Assembly: GCA_033344775.1 (NCBI GenBank)
Contig: JAWPMT010000007.1
Span: 372,001 to 436,000, forward strand
Source of the DNA: Cytophagales bacterium
Lineage (GTDB): Bacteria > Bacteroidota > Bacteroidia > Cytophagales > Cyclobacteriaceae
DNA length: 64,000 nt
Reading direction: 5' to 3'
Below are positions 17,659 through 27,203 of the stretch, piece by piece. Position 1 is the stretch's first letter, and each line of letters starts with the position of its first letter. The position numbers and the translations under genes are program-made. Under the pieces are notes generated by a model. It searched no databases. It was given only the letters and a program-made list of their open reading frames with translations, and was not told where the DNA came from.

Positions 17659-19593
17659 TTATTTTTTATCGTCCACTTCCTCGTATTCTACGTCAGCGAC
17701 ATCAGCGTCTGAACCTCCTTCGGCCTGAGCATCACCAGCGGCGCCAGCGTCAGGACCAGGAGCGCCTGCTCCACCTGCAGCTTCTTGCTGCGCCTGATAG
17801 ATTTCCTGTGAAGCAGCTTCCCAGGCTTTGTTCAAGGCTTCCATTGCGGTATCGATCGCAGGAATGTCTTTCTTACCGTGTGCTTCTCGAAGTTGGTTCA
17901 ACGCACCTTCGATTGCTGTTTTATTAGCCTCTGAAAGCTTGTCACCAAATTCTTTCAATTGCTTGTCAGTTTGGAAGATCAAAGAATCAGCCTGATTCAC
18001 TTTTTCTACCTCTTCTTTGGCCGCCTTATCCGCGTCAGCATTGGCTTTCGCTTCGTTCTTCATCTTCTCGATTTCTTCATCGGTCAATCCGGATGAAGCT
18101 TCGATTCTGATTTTCTGCTCTTTGCCAGTTCCCTGATCTTTTGCAGAAACATTCAGGATACCATTCGCATCAATATCGAAAGTCACTTCGATTTGAGGTA
18201 CACCCCTTGGTGCTGGTGGAATGCCATCCAGGTGGAATCTTCCGATAGACTTGTTATCTCTTGCCATCGGACGCTCTCCTTGTAATACGTGGATTTCCAC
18301 AGAAGGCTGCTGATCTGCAGCGGTAGAGAATGTCTCAGATTTCTTGCTAGGAATGGTCGTGTTAGACTCGATCAATTTGGTGAATACACCACCTAAAGTT
18401 TCAATACCTAGAGAAAGAGGAGTAACATCAAGAAGCAATACATCTTTCACTTCTCCTGTAAGTACACCACCCTGGATACTTGCTCCGATCGCAACTACTT
18501 CATCAGGGTTTACACCTTTTGAAGGTTTCTTGCCGAAGAAGCTTTCTACTTCCTCCTGGATTTTAGGGATTCGAGTAGATCCTCCAACAAGGATCACTTC
18601 GTCGATCTCACTCACGCTCATGCCCGCATCACTCAAGGCTTGCTTTACAGGCTCCATGCTTCTGCGTACCAGATCATCTGCCAATTGCTCGAATTTGGCT
18701 CTTGACAAAGATCTTACCAGGTGCTTAGGAATACCATCAACAGGCATGATGTATGGCAAGTTGATCTCAGTGCTGCTAGAGCTTGACAACTCAATTTTTG
18801 CTTTCTCTGCAGCTTCTTTCAATCGCTGAAGGGCCATAGGATCTTTCTTAAGATCAATGCCTTCATCGTTTTTAAATTCTTGTGCCAACCAATCAATGAT
18901 CACGCCATCGAAATCGTCTCCACCGAGGTGAACGTCACCATTGGTAGATTTCACTTCAAATACGCCATCACCTAATTCCAGAATAGAGATATCGAATGTA
19001 CCACCACCAAGGTCATACACCGCGATTTTCATGTCTGCATTCTTCTTGTCCAGACCGTAAGCCAAAGCTGCTGCAGTAGGCTCGTTGATGATTCGTTTTA
19101 CATCAAGTCCGGCAATTTGGCCAGCTTCTTTGGTAGCCTGACGCTCAGCATCGTTGAAGTAAGCAGGAACAGTTACTACTGCTTCAGTTACTTCCTGTCC
19201 TAAGAAATCTTCCGCAGTAGACTTCATCTTTTGCAAGATCATTGCTGAAAGTTCCTGAGGAGTATAGTTTCTATCGCCAATCTGCACTCGAACAGTATCG
19301 TTAGATCCAGACTCGAGATCGTAAGAGGTGTTGGAGATTTCGTTTGAAACTTCAGAATATTTTTTCCCCATGAATCGCTTCACAGAGCTGATGGTGTTTT
19401 TTGGGTTGGTGATCGCCTGACGTTTTGCAGGGTCCCCAATCTTTCTTTCACCCTTGCCATTGTCCAAAAAAGCAACAATAGAAGGGGTGGTTCTTCTACC
19501 CTCACTGTTTTGGATAACAACCGGCTCGTTACCTTCCATCACGGCTACGCATGAGTTGGTGGTTCCTAAATCAATACCAATTATTTTACCCAT
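17659..19593 (-). CDS. dnaK: Chaperone protein DnaK (Hsp70)
   Basis: A 644-residue Hsp70 chaperone; it binds unfolded polypeptides in an ATP-driven cycle with DnaJ and GrpE. The N-terminal ATPase begins [17 protein letters not shown] and contains [15 protein letters not shown] and [11 protein letters not shown]; the linker [16 protein letters not shown] leads into the substrate-binding domain and a helical lid, and the Gly/Ala-rich tail ends in EYEEVDDKK. The length is normal. It is monocistronic here, with no dnaJ or grpE beside it. Its upstream region carries palindromes discussed separately; a CIRCE element is not seen. Confidence 0.98.
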   Translation of the reverse strand: MGKIIGIDLGTTNSCVAVMEGNEPVVIQNSEGRRTTPSIVAFLDNGKGERKIGDPAKRQAITNPKNTISSVKRFMGKKYSEVSNEISNTSYDLESGSNDTVRVQIGDRNYTPQELSAMILQKMKSTAEDFLGQEVTEAVVTVPAYFNDAERQATKEAGQIAGLDVKRIINEPTAAALAYGLDKKNADMKIAVYDLGGGTFDISILELGDGVFEVKSTNGDVHLGGDDFDGVIIDWLAQEFKNDEGIDLKKDPMALQRLKEAAEKAKIELSSSSSTEINLPYIMPVDGIPKHLVRSLSRAKFEQLADDLVRRSMEPVKQALSDAGMSVSEIDEVILVGGSTRIPKIQEEVESFFGKKPSKGVNPDEVVAIGASIQGGVLTGEVKDVLLLDVTPLSLGIETLGGVFTKLIESNTTIPSKKSETFSTAADQQPSVEIHVLQGERPMARDNKSIGRFHLDGIPPAPRGVPQIEVTFDIDANGILNVSAKDQGTGKEQKIRIEASSGLTDEEIEKMKNEAKANADADKAAKEEVEKVNQADSLIFQTDKQLKEFGDKLSEANKTAIEGALNQLREAHGKKDIPAIDTAMEALNKAWEAASQEIYQAQQEAAGGAGAPGPDAGAAGDAQAEGGSDADVADVEYEEVDDKK

Positions 19594-19638
19594 TTCTTGA
19601 TTAGTATATATTGTTAAATTTTTTCCTGTGTCGAACCT

Positions 19639-19652
19639 CCCTTGATCAAGGG
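19639..19652 (-). promoter_or_regulatory. Perfect 14-bp palindrome upstream of dnaK
   Basis: CCCTTGATCAAGGG lies 46 bases before the dnaK start codon. It is not the HrcA target CIRCE. It may be the operator of another heat-shock regulator. The overlapping sequence TGGCAC-N5-TTGATC (minus strand, 19660-19644) resembles a sigma-54 site but lacks the essential GC at -12. Confidence 0.4.
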
Positions 19653-20100
19653 TTGTGCCAAATTAGGCAACATGACATAATGACAGAAAGGCATCTTAAA
19701 CCGTCAGAAATTTGTCGATTTTTTAATGACACGGTGACTCTCTGTGTCAGTTTCAGAGGACCTTTTGACGGATTATGACAAACGTATTTGTGTCTAGCGA
19801 ATTTCTGAGACCATCTTCAAAAATTGAAATTTCGATTTGGCGTACATTTCCAATCTACAATGAAGAACCATCTAAGATGGCTCACCATGCCCTCGGCAGG
19901 AAATCCAGAACTGGAAAATCACTATTTCGGATGAAGACAACCAATTAACTCAATTACTGTTAGATCAGTGAAGAATTATATTTCTCGCTGAGTATTCGGA
20001 TTGATCCACTTTATTGAAGGCTGGAATAAAGTAGGGGGATTAGAAACGCTGGCTGTTATAGAAGTCCTGACCTAGGTTGGGAACTAAACAAAAACGCAAG

Positions 20101-20123
20101 AACCCGGGTCCAGGACCCGGGTT
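20101..20123 (-). terminator. Terminator hairpin after the LytTR gene
   Basis: A perfect 11-bp stem AACCCGGGTCC / GGACCCGGGTT around a single A, eight bases after the stop of the LytTR regulator gene. The minus-strand U tract is interrupted (CTTGCGTTTTTG), so efficiency is uncertain. Confidence 0.65.
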
Positions 20124-20130
20124 TGATTTT

Positions 20131-20991
20131 TTATGGCCTTTGTGTTTTGATCCAGGTTAACAAATCCTTGCGTCTGTAACGACTTACTGAGATTCCTTGT
20201 ATTGGAATGCTGCCATTGAGCTGAATGCTCAATTTTCGATTTTCTCCTTTTTTGATCTCTTTAATCGTATGTCGGTTAATAATCACCTGACGATTGGCTC
20301 GGAAGAATAGCTCCGCAGAAAGTAATTTTTCCAATGCTTCCATCGACTCAAATTGTGAGGTAATAACTTTTCCTTTTGAGTGGAAGAGAATTAGTTCGTT
20401 TTTGAGCTCGATCAGCTCAATTTCTCTTTGAGGGAGGATGATCTGTTTTTGCCCCATAGAAATGATCAGGTCTGTAGATGCTGTTTGCGGCTTATCTATA
20501 GAAAAATCCGGGGATTGGAAGGAGCAATACAATAAGTAGATCAGGTTTTCTATGGAAACGACAGCAATCGTCAATATGAAATACAAAAAGTAGTGCCTCG
20601 GATAAATCTGACCATTGATCGCCCAATAAAGGCAGGAATAAACGATCAAAGCCACAATCACATTGACAACTAAAAATTTAGAAGCTGTAGCAGGATTGAG
20701 CTCACCGGTTTCAAATAATCTTTTCTTCAAAATACTGGTAGCGATCCAGGAGCTTGAGCAGACTACAAAGACAAAAAGAAAGCCATACCAGAAGATGGAC
20801 CAGGGGAATTCAAATTCATTGGAAAAAATGGCATGATCTGAACGAAGTAAGGCATTGATCAATGCCAGTAGCAGCGCTACTCCATATCTGATGCCAGCTG
20901 TTTTTGGACGAAAATCAAATACGCGTAGGTCTTGGATAGGTCGGGTGAAAGTGCCTGTCAATTCCATGAAGTTCAAGTGATCAATTAGCAA
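20131..20991 (-). CDS. Membrane-bound LytTR family DNA-binding protein
   Basis: A 286-residue regulator. The N-terminal half has four membrane helices (near residues 28-46, 60-80, 95-120, 128-150). The C-terminal LytTR domain (about 180-280) shows IELIELKNELILFHSKGKVI, FFRANRQVIINRHTIKEIK and IQGISVSRYRRKDLL, the pattern that inserts beta strands into the major groove. Unlike response regulators of this type it lacks a receiver domain, so it probably senses a membrane signal directly. An internal ATG at 20967 is an equally good start. No target gene can be named from the context. Confidence 0.85.
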   Translation of the reverse strand: MLIDHLNFMELTGTFTRPIQDLRVFDFRPKTAGIRYGVALLLALINALLRSDHAIFSNEFEFPWSIFWYGFLFVFVVCSSSWIATSILKKRLFETGELNPATASKFLVVNVIVALIVYSCLYWAINGQIYPRHYFLYFILTIAVVSIENLIYLLYCSFQSPDFSIDKPQTASTDLIISMGQKQIILPQREIELIELKNELILFHSKGKVITSQFESMEALEKLLSAELFFRANRQVIINRHTIKEIKKGENRKLSIQLNGSIPIQGISVSRYRRKDLLTWIKTQRP

Positions 20992-21236
20992 TGATTTTGT
21001 TTTCAGTGTACGTAATTCTGGGACTGGGTTTTGAAGAAAATGACCAACGGAAATTCATTTACAGATTATGCAGCAAGTATCATCACTCATTATATAGGTA
21101 CCATTCAGTAGCGAATTAGGTACCATTCCGGGTTTTTCTTTCAAAATCAATCCCCAAACTGACCATTCAGGTCGTCTACTGCTGTGAGAAGCCCATGACC
21201 ATGGTGCTAATCGTAGAAACTCAATTTTTATATATG

Positions 21237-21824
21237 ATGAAACAAGTAGTACTATTATTCCTGATTGTAATGACGACTTACACGTTGCCCGCACAGAAGA
21301 AGAAACTCTCTGAATCTGAAATTCAATTTTTAGAAGGCAATTATCAAACATCGACGGCTCTACTTGAACAACTGCTGGAAGGGCTTCCTGATTCGCAGTG
21401 GCGAAAACGACCTGCAAAAGGCAGCTGGAGTATTCAGGAGACAATGGAGCATGTCATACTGGCGATGACTGCTCAAATCAAAGGTTTGGAGAAAGCGCTA
21501 TCGACTAAATCTGATGAATTCAAAGATTTGCGGAACCGAGATGGTTGGTTGCTGTCAAAAATTGCTGATCGGGGAGTAAGGGTGAAAACGCCTTTAGAAC
21601 CGACCGGAAATGATTTATCGAAAGAAGCAATGATGGAAGAGTATAGAATTCATGGAGCACGATTCCTCGATATTCTTCGTGATAAGAAAACCGAATTCCG
21701 AAATCATTATGGTAATTCACCTTACGGAGAGGTGGATGCCTATCAGTTGATGATCTTCATACCGGGACACATACAAAGGCACCTGAGTCAGATGGAAGAA
21801 ATACTTCGAGCGCTGGAAAGCTGA
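21237..21824 (+). CDS. Exported DinB superfamily protein
   Basis: A 195-residue four-helix-bundle protein of the DinB/YfiT type. The metal-binding histidines are visible in ETMEHVIL and in GHIQRHLSQMEE. A signal peptide (MKQVVLLFLIVMTTYTLPAQ) places it in the periplasm, which is less usual for this superfamily. The substrate is unknown; relatives include thiol-dependent transferases and hydrolases. The start could also be the adjacent ATG at 21234 or one farther upstream; the signal peptide favours 21234 or 21237. Confidence 0.8.
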   Translation: MKQVVLLFLIVMTTYTLPAQKKKLSESEIQFLEGNYQTSTALLEQLLEGLPDSQWRKRPAKGSWSIQETMEHVILAMTAQIKGLEKALSTKSDEFKDLRNRDGWLLSKIADRGVRVKTPLEPTGNDLSKEAMMEEYRIHGARFLDILRDKKTEFRNHYGNSPYGEVDAYQLMIFIPGHIQRHLSQMEEILRALES

Positions 21825-21832
21825 AAAAGCAA

Positions 21833-21861
21833 AAAGGCCAATTCAAGATGAATCGGCCTTT
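21833..21861. terminator. Bidirectional terminator between DinB and DUF4097 genes
   Basis: Stem AAAGGCC / GGCCTTT with an inner ATTC / GAAT pair, flanked by A and T tracts. It lies between convergent genes. Confidence 0.75.
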
Positions 21862-21885
21862 GTTTTGCTGCTACGAATAATTAGA

Positions 21886-22710
21886 TCAGCTCCTTTTCCG
21901 GATCAGAATATCGCCATTCATGTTTTTGAAGGTGAATTCGGGGCCACCGTTATTGATCTCGCCGAATACCCAGGGATTGATGGTGATCTCATAGTTGCAA
22001 TCGTCACAATCTCTTCCGCGTTTGACCTGATTATTACCTGACTTCATTTCCATATCAAAGTCCGTGTAGATCTCACCCTGGTCGGATTTCATTTTGGCTG
22101 AGACTTTCGCGGAAGCAGGTAAGGTCACGTCCACATTGCCATTCAGCGTAACAAAGGACATAGGCGCATCGTCATCCATTTTAACAAATCTTACATTGAC
22201 TTGACCATTTACTGTATTGCAAACTACCGAGCCTGAGATTTCATCCAGGTTTACACCTCCATTGACACCTGATATTTCCATGGCCCCATCGACGGATTTC
22301 ACATCGATCACCCCGTGTATGGTATGCAGGTTTAAGTCAAAGTTCGATGGAATTTTAATTGTCAGATCCGTTCTTTTCTTCCAGGATTCCGTGTTCACGG
22401 AGACGACATTGTCATTTTCCTTGGCTGTAATTTTCGCTGGATTGCTGGCGATACGTTTCATGCCGGGAGGAGCGGAACGATCTTTTTCGCGCTCTTCTTC
22501 CTCATTATGAGATCCAAAACTGGCTTCTATGATTACTTCCTGGCCATTATATCCTTCAACATAGATGTCGCCATTGATCTGGTTCACTTCTAATAGTCCT
22601 CTTTCTCCGGGACTGCTTAGCGGTACGGCTAATTTCTCATTGATCCCAGTTTGAGCCATGGCACTCAATGACCCGATTAGGAAACTTATTATCAATATCT
22701 TTTTCATCAT
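21886..22710 (-). CDS. DUF4097-type periplasmic beta-helix protein
   Basis: A 274-residue protein with signal peptide (ending LSAMAQ). The rest consists of short repeated beta strands in the pattern LEVNQINGDIYVEGYNGQEV and later VNGQVNVRF, TLNGNVDVTL and FKNMNGDILIRKR, the signature of DUF4097/putative adhesin proteins. It is the last gene of the sigma-factor operon and a paralogue of the upstream gene. A role as an envelope sensor or output of the sigma factor is inferred only. Confidence 0.82.
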   Translation of the reverse strand: MMKKILIISFLIGSLSAMAQTGINEKLAVPLSSPGERGLLEVNQINGDIYVEGYNGQEVIIEASFGSHNEEEEREKDRSAPPGMKRIASNPAKITAKENDNVVSVNTESWKKRTDLTIKIPSNFDLNLHTIHGVIDVKSVDGAMEISGVNGGVNLDEISGSVVCNTVNGQVNVRFVKMDDDAPMSFVTLNGNVDVTLPASAKVSAKMKSDQGEIYTDFDMEMKSGNNQVKRGRDCDDCNYEITINPWVFGEINNGGPEFTFKNMNGDILIRKRS

Positions 22711-22718
22711 TTTTCTTC

Positions 22719-23573
22719 TTAAATTCTTTTCAAAAACATGTCTCCATTCAGCGTTTCGAATTGAAACCTGGGGCCTTCTGATTGGCCAATTTTCACTGAG
22801 GTGGTCTGTTGTATCTCAAACCGAGTTGTTCCGCCTTTTCGATCTTCGGTCTTTTTAACTTCCGGAGGGATTCGCTCATAATCAAAAGCCGAAAACAAGT
22901 CACCTTGCATGGATTTGGCTTGTACTTCCGCGGAGAAATCTGCAGGCAATTCCAGTGTAATGTCCCCATTGATGGTATTGAACCGACTATCCTTTGTAGG
23001 TCTTGCGGCATAAGTGATGTCTATGTCTCCATTGATCGTCGAGATGTCGGCGGTTTCTTTGGCCCCGTCAATGAATATGGGGCCATTGATATTTCCGGAT
23101 CGTTCAATGATGTTCATGTTGGTGATTCGGATCCGACCGTCATTGATGGTAGAAGCATGAAGCTTTACATTGACGGGAACTCGTAGCTTGTAATCGTACG
23201 CATAATCATAATCCGGACCCTCACATTGCATGCCGCCGCCGCGGAACCGATTATTGTCTAGATATTTGACAAAAGGGGCTTTCATGCGTAGACGCAGTTC
23301 ATCTGTTGACTTTCGTTCATCTAGTTCAAGTTCTTCCATCGCTTGATCCAGCTCTTTTTGATTATCCGCATTGACCGTGATGTTGAGAACTAATTCTATG
23401 GTGTTGCCTGCGTATCCTTCGACAATCACATCTCCTTGAATATTGTCAACAATTAAATGGTAGTCGCCATTGGCCGGGACTTCATAACTTCTTTTGATTT
23501 CTTTTTGATCTCTGGTGGCGCTGATCCCGATGATGGGAATTAGCAAGGCCACATAAATGATTAAGTTTTTCAT
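22719..23573 (-). CDS. DUF4097-type periplasmic beta-helix protein, paralogue
   Basis: A 284-residue paralogue of the next gene. Signal peptide MKNLIIYVALLIPIIGISA, then repeats with the NGD core: VDNIQGDVIVEGYAGN, TINGDIDITY, TINGDITLEL and TLNGDMFLKRI. It is separated from its paralogue by eight bases. A Cys-containing stretch near residue 115 (MQCEGPDYDYAYDYK) differs between the two copies. Confidence 0.82.
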   Translation of the reverse strand: MKNLIIYVALLIPIIGISATRDQKEIKRSYEVPANGDYHLIVDNIQGDVIVEGYAGNTIELVLNITVNADNQKELDQAMEELELDERKSTDELRLRMKAPFVKYLDNNRFRGGGMQCEGPDYDYAYDYKLRVPVNVKLHASTINDGRIRITNMNIIERSGNINGPIFIDGAKETADISTINGDIDITYAARPTKDSRFNTINGDITLELPADFSAEVQAKSMQGDLFSAFDYERIPPEVKKTEDRKGGTTRFEIQQTTSVKIGQSEGPRFQFETLNGDMFLKRI

Positions 23574-23597
23574 GATTTTATTTTGGTTTTTGACTTT

Positions 23598-24395
23598 CTA
23601 TATGGACTTGAGTTGATCGATCGTAGACTCAATTTTTGATTTTACAGCTTCATTGATTTCCTCATCGGTCATCAGTTTTTCGAATTCTCCGATGGCTTGC
23701 TTTTCTCGGAGCGACAGCATCGCATCTGCAATGGCCGATTGCACAATAGGAGAGGACTGAAATGCGATGCTTTCCACCATGATCTGCCGGGCGGTGGCAT
23801 TGTCCCAATAGCTGAGCAAGGCATCAATGGCTGCCAGCCGTACATTCACATTGTCATCGGTTTGCAAAGTGTTTCCCAATACCTTGATCACTTTGTCGTC
23901 TACTTCAACAAATTCCTGTGCCATACTCACGGCTTTGATCCGCTGCTGTGCCCCGGGCTGTTCGATCAAAGTGAGCATCATCATCTTTTTCATGCCCTGA
24001 ACCTCATTGGTGAGTGTGGCTATTTCTGATTGTTGTGCAGGATTTCGGAATACTGCGAACCCTATGACCAGCCCAATTAGTGAAAAAGCGAGCCCCATTC
24101 TAAGGTTAGCAGTCAGCCAACCCGGCAATTGAAAAGATCGCTGGGATTGCTTAGCACTGCCTGCCATGTATCCGGCCAGTGCTGATTCAAATCGGGCATC
24201 CATGGCCATGCTTGGTTCCGGTGTTTCTATTTTGCCTAGTTGGTTCCAAATGGTCTTGTCCGCGTGAAGTTCCTCCTTTAAGTCTGGGTTAGCTTCCAAA
24301 TAGCCTTTCAGAGGCCCTGTTTTTTCCTCACTCAGTTCACCAGCCAGAAAATCCATGTACCACTCAATGGCAATATTATGATTGATCGCTTCCAT
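23598..24395 (-). CDS. Anti-sigma factor with C-terminal HEAT-like repeats
   Basis: A 265-residue membrane protein directly after an ECF sigma gene (three-base gap). The N-terminal part (about 1-90) is cytoplasmic and helical, like anti-sigma domains (WYMDFLAGELSEEK); one membrane helix follows (LAFSLIGLVIGFAVF, about 100-115). The periplasmic part contains HEAT-like repeats (VKVLGNTLQTDDNVNVRLAA and similar). No CxxC/zinc motif is seen. Genetic linkage and topology make the anti-sigma assignment likely; the HEAT repeats may bind the DUF4097 proteins encoded downstream. Confidence 0.75.
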   Translation of the reverse strand: MEAINHNIAIEWYMDFLAGELSEEKTGPLKGYLEANPDLKEELHADKTIWNQLGKIETPEPSMAMDARFESALAGYMAGSAKQSQRSFQLPGWLTANLRMGLAFSLIGLVIGFAVFRNPAQQSEIATLTNEVQGMKKMMMLTLIEQPGAQQRIKAVSMAQEFVEVDDKVIKVLGNTLQTDDNVNVRLAAIDALLSYWDNATARQIMVESIAFQSSPIVQSAIADAMLSLREKQAIGEFEKLMTDEEINEAVKSKIESTIDQLKSI

Positions 24396-24398
24396 GAT

Positions 24399-24950
24399 TT
24401 ACACCTCCAACTTTAAATAAGCCTGTCTCAATTCTTTTAATATCCGATGCACACGGACTTTAACCGCACTTTCGGTCACTCCTAATAAATTGGCGACCTG
24501 TTCGTATTTCATTTTTTGGAACCGGGTCATTTCGATCAGTTCCCTTTTCTCTGGGGTCAGACTCTGCAAAGCTTGTCTAAGCATGCTCAGCTCATCGCTT
24601 TTCTCCGCAGCTACCTCCGCATTCTTTTCATCACTCAATTTTGCTTCCCAGTCTCCCATATCTTCTTGCCAGCTGTACCGGCTATATTTTTTGTAATGGT
24701 CGTGGTGGATGTTGCGCGCCATATGGAAGATCCAGGTTTCAAACTTGCCATCCTCCGAGTAAGTATGCTTGTATTTGAGGATGCGCATGAATACGTTTTG
24801 AACCAGATCTTCACTGGTAGCTCCGTCTCCCGTCAACCGGTAAAAAAATCCAAATACCCTTCTGCTGTAGCGGTGATAGAGCAAGGAGAGCTTTTCCAGG
24901 TCTCCTTTCTTCACCTTTAACATAAGCGCATGATCTGATAGTGAATCCAA
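24399..24950 (-). CDS. ECF RNA polymerase sigma factor
   Basis: A 183-residue extracytoplasmic-function sigma factor. Region 2 includes SEDLVQNVFMRILKYKHTY and FETWIFHMARNIHHDHYKK; region 4 includes LTPEKRELIEMTRFQKMKYEQ and a helix-turn-helix VANLLGVTESAVKVRVHRIL. It is the first gene of the operon with an anti-sigma factor and two DUF4097 proteins. An autoregulated promoter would be expected in 24951-25187, which separates it from the divergent glgB gene; I could not find a clear consensus there. Confidence 0.93.
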   Translation of the reverse strand: MDSLSDHALMLKVKKGDLEKLSLLYHRYSRRVFGFFYRLTGDGATSEDLVQNVFMRILKYKHTYSEDGKFETWIFHMARNIHHDHYKKYSRYSWQEDMGDWEAKLSDEKNAEVAAEKSDELSMLRQALQSLTPEKRELIEMTRFQKMKYEQVANLLGVTESAVKVRVHRILKELRQAYLKLEV

Positions 24951-25187
24951 TATTCAGGTTGTTAGTCACCGGGTAAACCGGCCGAAATGAGGAAGGTTAC
25001 ATAGGCTTGGAAAAAATATTTTCAATTCTACCTATTTCACACCTCAGCGCTAATTTGTTAAGAATTTCATATTTAAATGTTGTGATTTTTGAAATTATAA
25101 TAGCCATTGGGTCAATTTGGTAAGAAATTTTTGTCAGCCTTTAGGCATTCCCATAAATTGCATCAAGGAAGTCAATGAAAGACGGCT

Positions 25188-27200
25188 ATGAAAGAAAAAG
25201 AATTGCCTATTCTCGTAAAAAATGATCCATGGCTAGAACCTCATGCAGATGAGATCAATGCGAGGATTAAGCGGCAATCGGATCGGCTTGAAGTAATCAA
25301 TGAAAAATATGGTTCACTTAAGCAGTTTGCTGGCGCTTACCAACAGTTTGGTTTGCATTACGATAAGAAGGCCAAAGGTTGGAATTATCGAGAGTGGGCC
25401 CCCAATGCGAAAGCGCTTTTCCTGGCTGGAGCTTTCAATGACTGGGATCGGAACCAATACCCGCTGGAAAAAAATGCTGATGGCACATGGGAAATTTTTA
25501 TTCCTGAGAAAGAGATCAATCTTTCGCATGGCAGCCAATACAAGGTGCACATCGTATCTGATAAGGGTGGTCATGACCGTATTCCTGCTTATGCGGACTA
25601 TGTGGTGCAGGACGAAAAAACCTATGACTTCAGTGCCGAAGTTTGGGCTCCTGAAAAAGGGTTTAAGTGGACTGATCTGAAATTCGACCCATCGACAGCA
25701 AATGCCGCCCCATATATATATGAGTGCCATGTAGGCATGTCCACCGAAAAAGATGGAGTGACGACCTATCGGGAATTTGCAGAGCAAGTACTTCCACGGA
25801 TCAAAGATCAGGGGTACAACGCTATCCAGATGATGGCCATTCAAGAGCATCCCTATTATGGGTCATTTGGTTATCATGTCAGCAGTTTTTTTGCGGCCTC
25901 CAGTCGTTTTGGGACGCCCGATGATTTGAAATTCTTGATCAATAAGGCCCATAAATTGGGTATTGCTGTGATCATGGATATCGTGCATTCTCATGCGGTG
26001 AAAAATTTAGCGGAAGGCCTGAATGAATTTGATGGTTCCGATGATCAGTATTTCCATCCCGGCGGACGAGGAACACATGACCAATGGGATTCGAAACTGT
26101 TCAACTATGGTAAAGAAGAAGTGCTGCAATTTCTGTTGGCTAATGTGCGCTTTTGGATTGAAGAATACCATTTTGATGGCTTCCGGTATGATGGAGTGAC
26201 TTCTATGTTGTATTTCCATCACGGCAACATCTCTTTTGATCATTACGGCAAGTATTTCGACGAGGTAGATTGGGATGTACTGACTTACCTGCAACTGGCC
26301 AATTTGCTGATCAAAGAATTAAAGCCTGGAGCTATTTCCATCGCGGAAGACATGAGCGGTATGCCCGGACTTTGTCGTCCTGTAGAGGAAGGTGGTCTAG
26401 GGTTTGATTTTAGACTTGCCATGGGCATTCCCGATTATTGGATCAAAGTGCTGAAGCATAAGAGTGACGAAGAGTGGAACATTCATGAGGTTTGGGAGAC
26501 CCTTACCAATCGCCGATACGGAGAACGGACCATTGCCTATGCCGAATCTCATGATCAGGCGCTTGTAGGAGACAAGTCACTGGCCTTCTGGTTGATGGAT
26601 AAAGAAATGTATGACAATATGCATGTTGCTCACAGCAGCCATATCATCGATCGCGGGATCGCCCTGCATAAAATGATCCGTCTGATTACCATGAGTTTGG
26701 GTGGTGAAGGCTGGTTGAATTTCATTGGAAACGAGTTTGGTCATCCGGAGTGGGTTGATTTTCCAAGAGAAGGCAATAACTGGAGCTACCATTATGCAAG
26801 ACGTCAGTGGAATCTTGCGGATAATGAAGAGCTGAGATATAAATTCCTGAATAATTATGGGGCAGCCATGGTGCATTTTGCTGATGAAAATGGTTTGGTA
26901 GATGCATCTCCCGCGCAGCAGATCAACATGGATCAGGACAATCATACCCTGATCTTTGAAAGAAATAACCTCATTTTTATCTTCAATTTCAGTCCAAACA
27001 ATTCAGTCCCTGATTACAGGTTCAAAGTACCGGAAGAAGGAGATTATCAGGTGATCCTCAACTCGGATCGTTCAGAATTCGGAGGGTTCAACCGCATCGA
27101 CGATGGTATGACGTATCCGGCAGTGTCCTTATTCGGTGAATATTTTTTGAGTGTTTATTTACCTAATCGGGTGGCATTGGTATTGAAGCGTGTGGATTGA
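25188..27200 (+). CDS. glgB: 1,4-alpha-glucan branching enzyme, eukaryote-type (GH13_8)
   Basis: A 670-residue glycogen branching enzyme: it cuts alpha-1,4 chains and re-attaches them through alpha-1,6 bonds. An N-terminal CBM48 domain (about 50-150, YREWAPNAKALFLAGAFNDW) precedes the GH13 barrel. Catalytic residues: nucleophile D335 in DGFRYDGVTSML, acid/base E387 in AEDMSG, and D456 in ESHDQALVGDK. The sequence around the barrel resembles plant and animal branching enzymes (subfamily GH13_8) more than the enterobacterial GlgB (GH13_9). The C-terminal beta domain is complete. The next gene starts three bases later. Confidence 0.95.
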   Translation: MKEKELPILVKNDPWLEPHADEINARIKRQSDRLEVINEKYGSLKQFAGAYQQFGLHYDKKAKGWNYREWAPNAKALFLAGAFNDWDRNQYPLEKNADGTWEIFIPEKEINLSHGSQYKVHIVSDKGGHDRIPAYADYVVQDEKTYDFSAEVWAPEKGFKWTDLKFDPSTANAAPYIYECHVGMSTEKDGVTTYREFAEQVLPRIKDQGYNAIQMMAIQEHPYYGSFGYHVSSFFAASSRFGTPDDLKFLINKAHKLGIAVIMDIVHSHAVKNLAEGLNEFDGSDDQYFHPGGRGTHDQWDSKLFNYGKEEVLQFLLANVRFWIEEYHFDGFRYDGVTSMLYFHHGNISFDHYGKYFDEVDWDVLTYLQLANLLIKELKPGAISIAEDMSGMPGLCRPVEEGGLGFDFRLAMGIPDYWIKVLKHKSDEEWNIHEVWETLTNRRYGERTIAYAESHDQALVGDKSLAFWLMDKEMYDNMHVAHSSHIIDRGIALHKMIRLITMSLGGEGWLNFIGNEFGHPEWVDFPREGNNWSYHYARRQWNLADNEELRYKFLNNYGAAMVHFADENGLVDASPAQQINMDQDNHTLIFERNNLIFIFNFSPNNSVPDYRFKVPEEGDYQVILNSDRSEFGGFNRIDDGMTYPAVSLFGEYFLSVYLPNRVALVLKRVD

Positions 27201-27203
27201 TCA

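Larger units (their letters stand above)
19594..20130. other. 537-base region without a gene, dnaK upstream region
   Basis: No credible coding frame. Reading toward dnaK it holds several inverted repeats: CCCTTGATCAAGGG (19639-19652), TGACAC/GTGTCA around 19728-19750 and ACAAA-CGTA-TTTGT near 19778. On the minus strand TACGTTTG (19786-19779) fits the -7 element TAnnTTTG exactly, but no TTG stands at the right distance. The part from 19850 to 20095 shows nothing recognisable. Confidence 0.5.

Noticed and set aside
19644-19660. Sigma-54 promoter before dnaK
   Set aside because: TGGCAC-N5-TTGATC lacks the GC at -12 that sigma-54 needs, and no enhancer-binding protein is encoded nearby.
25314-25850. 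A 178-codon frame on the minus strand inside glgB
   Set aside because: It is the complement of a well-supported enzyme gene and has no family signature of its own.
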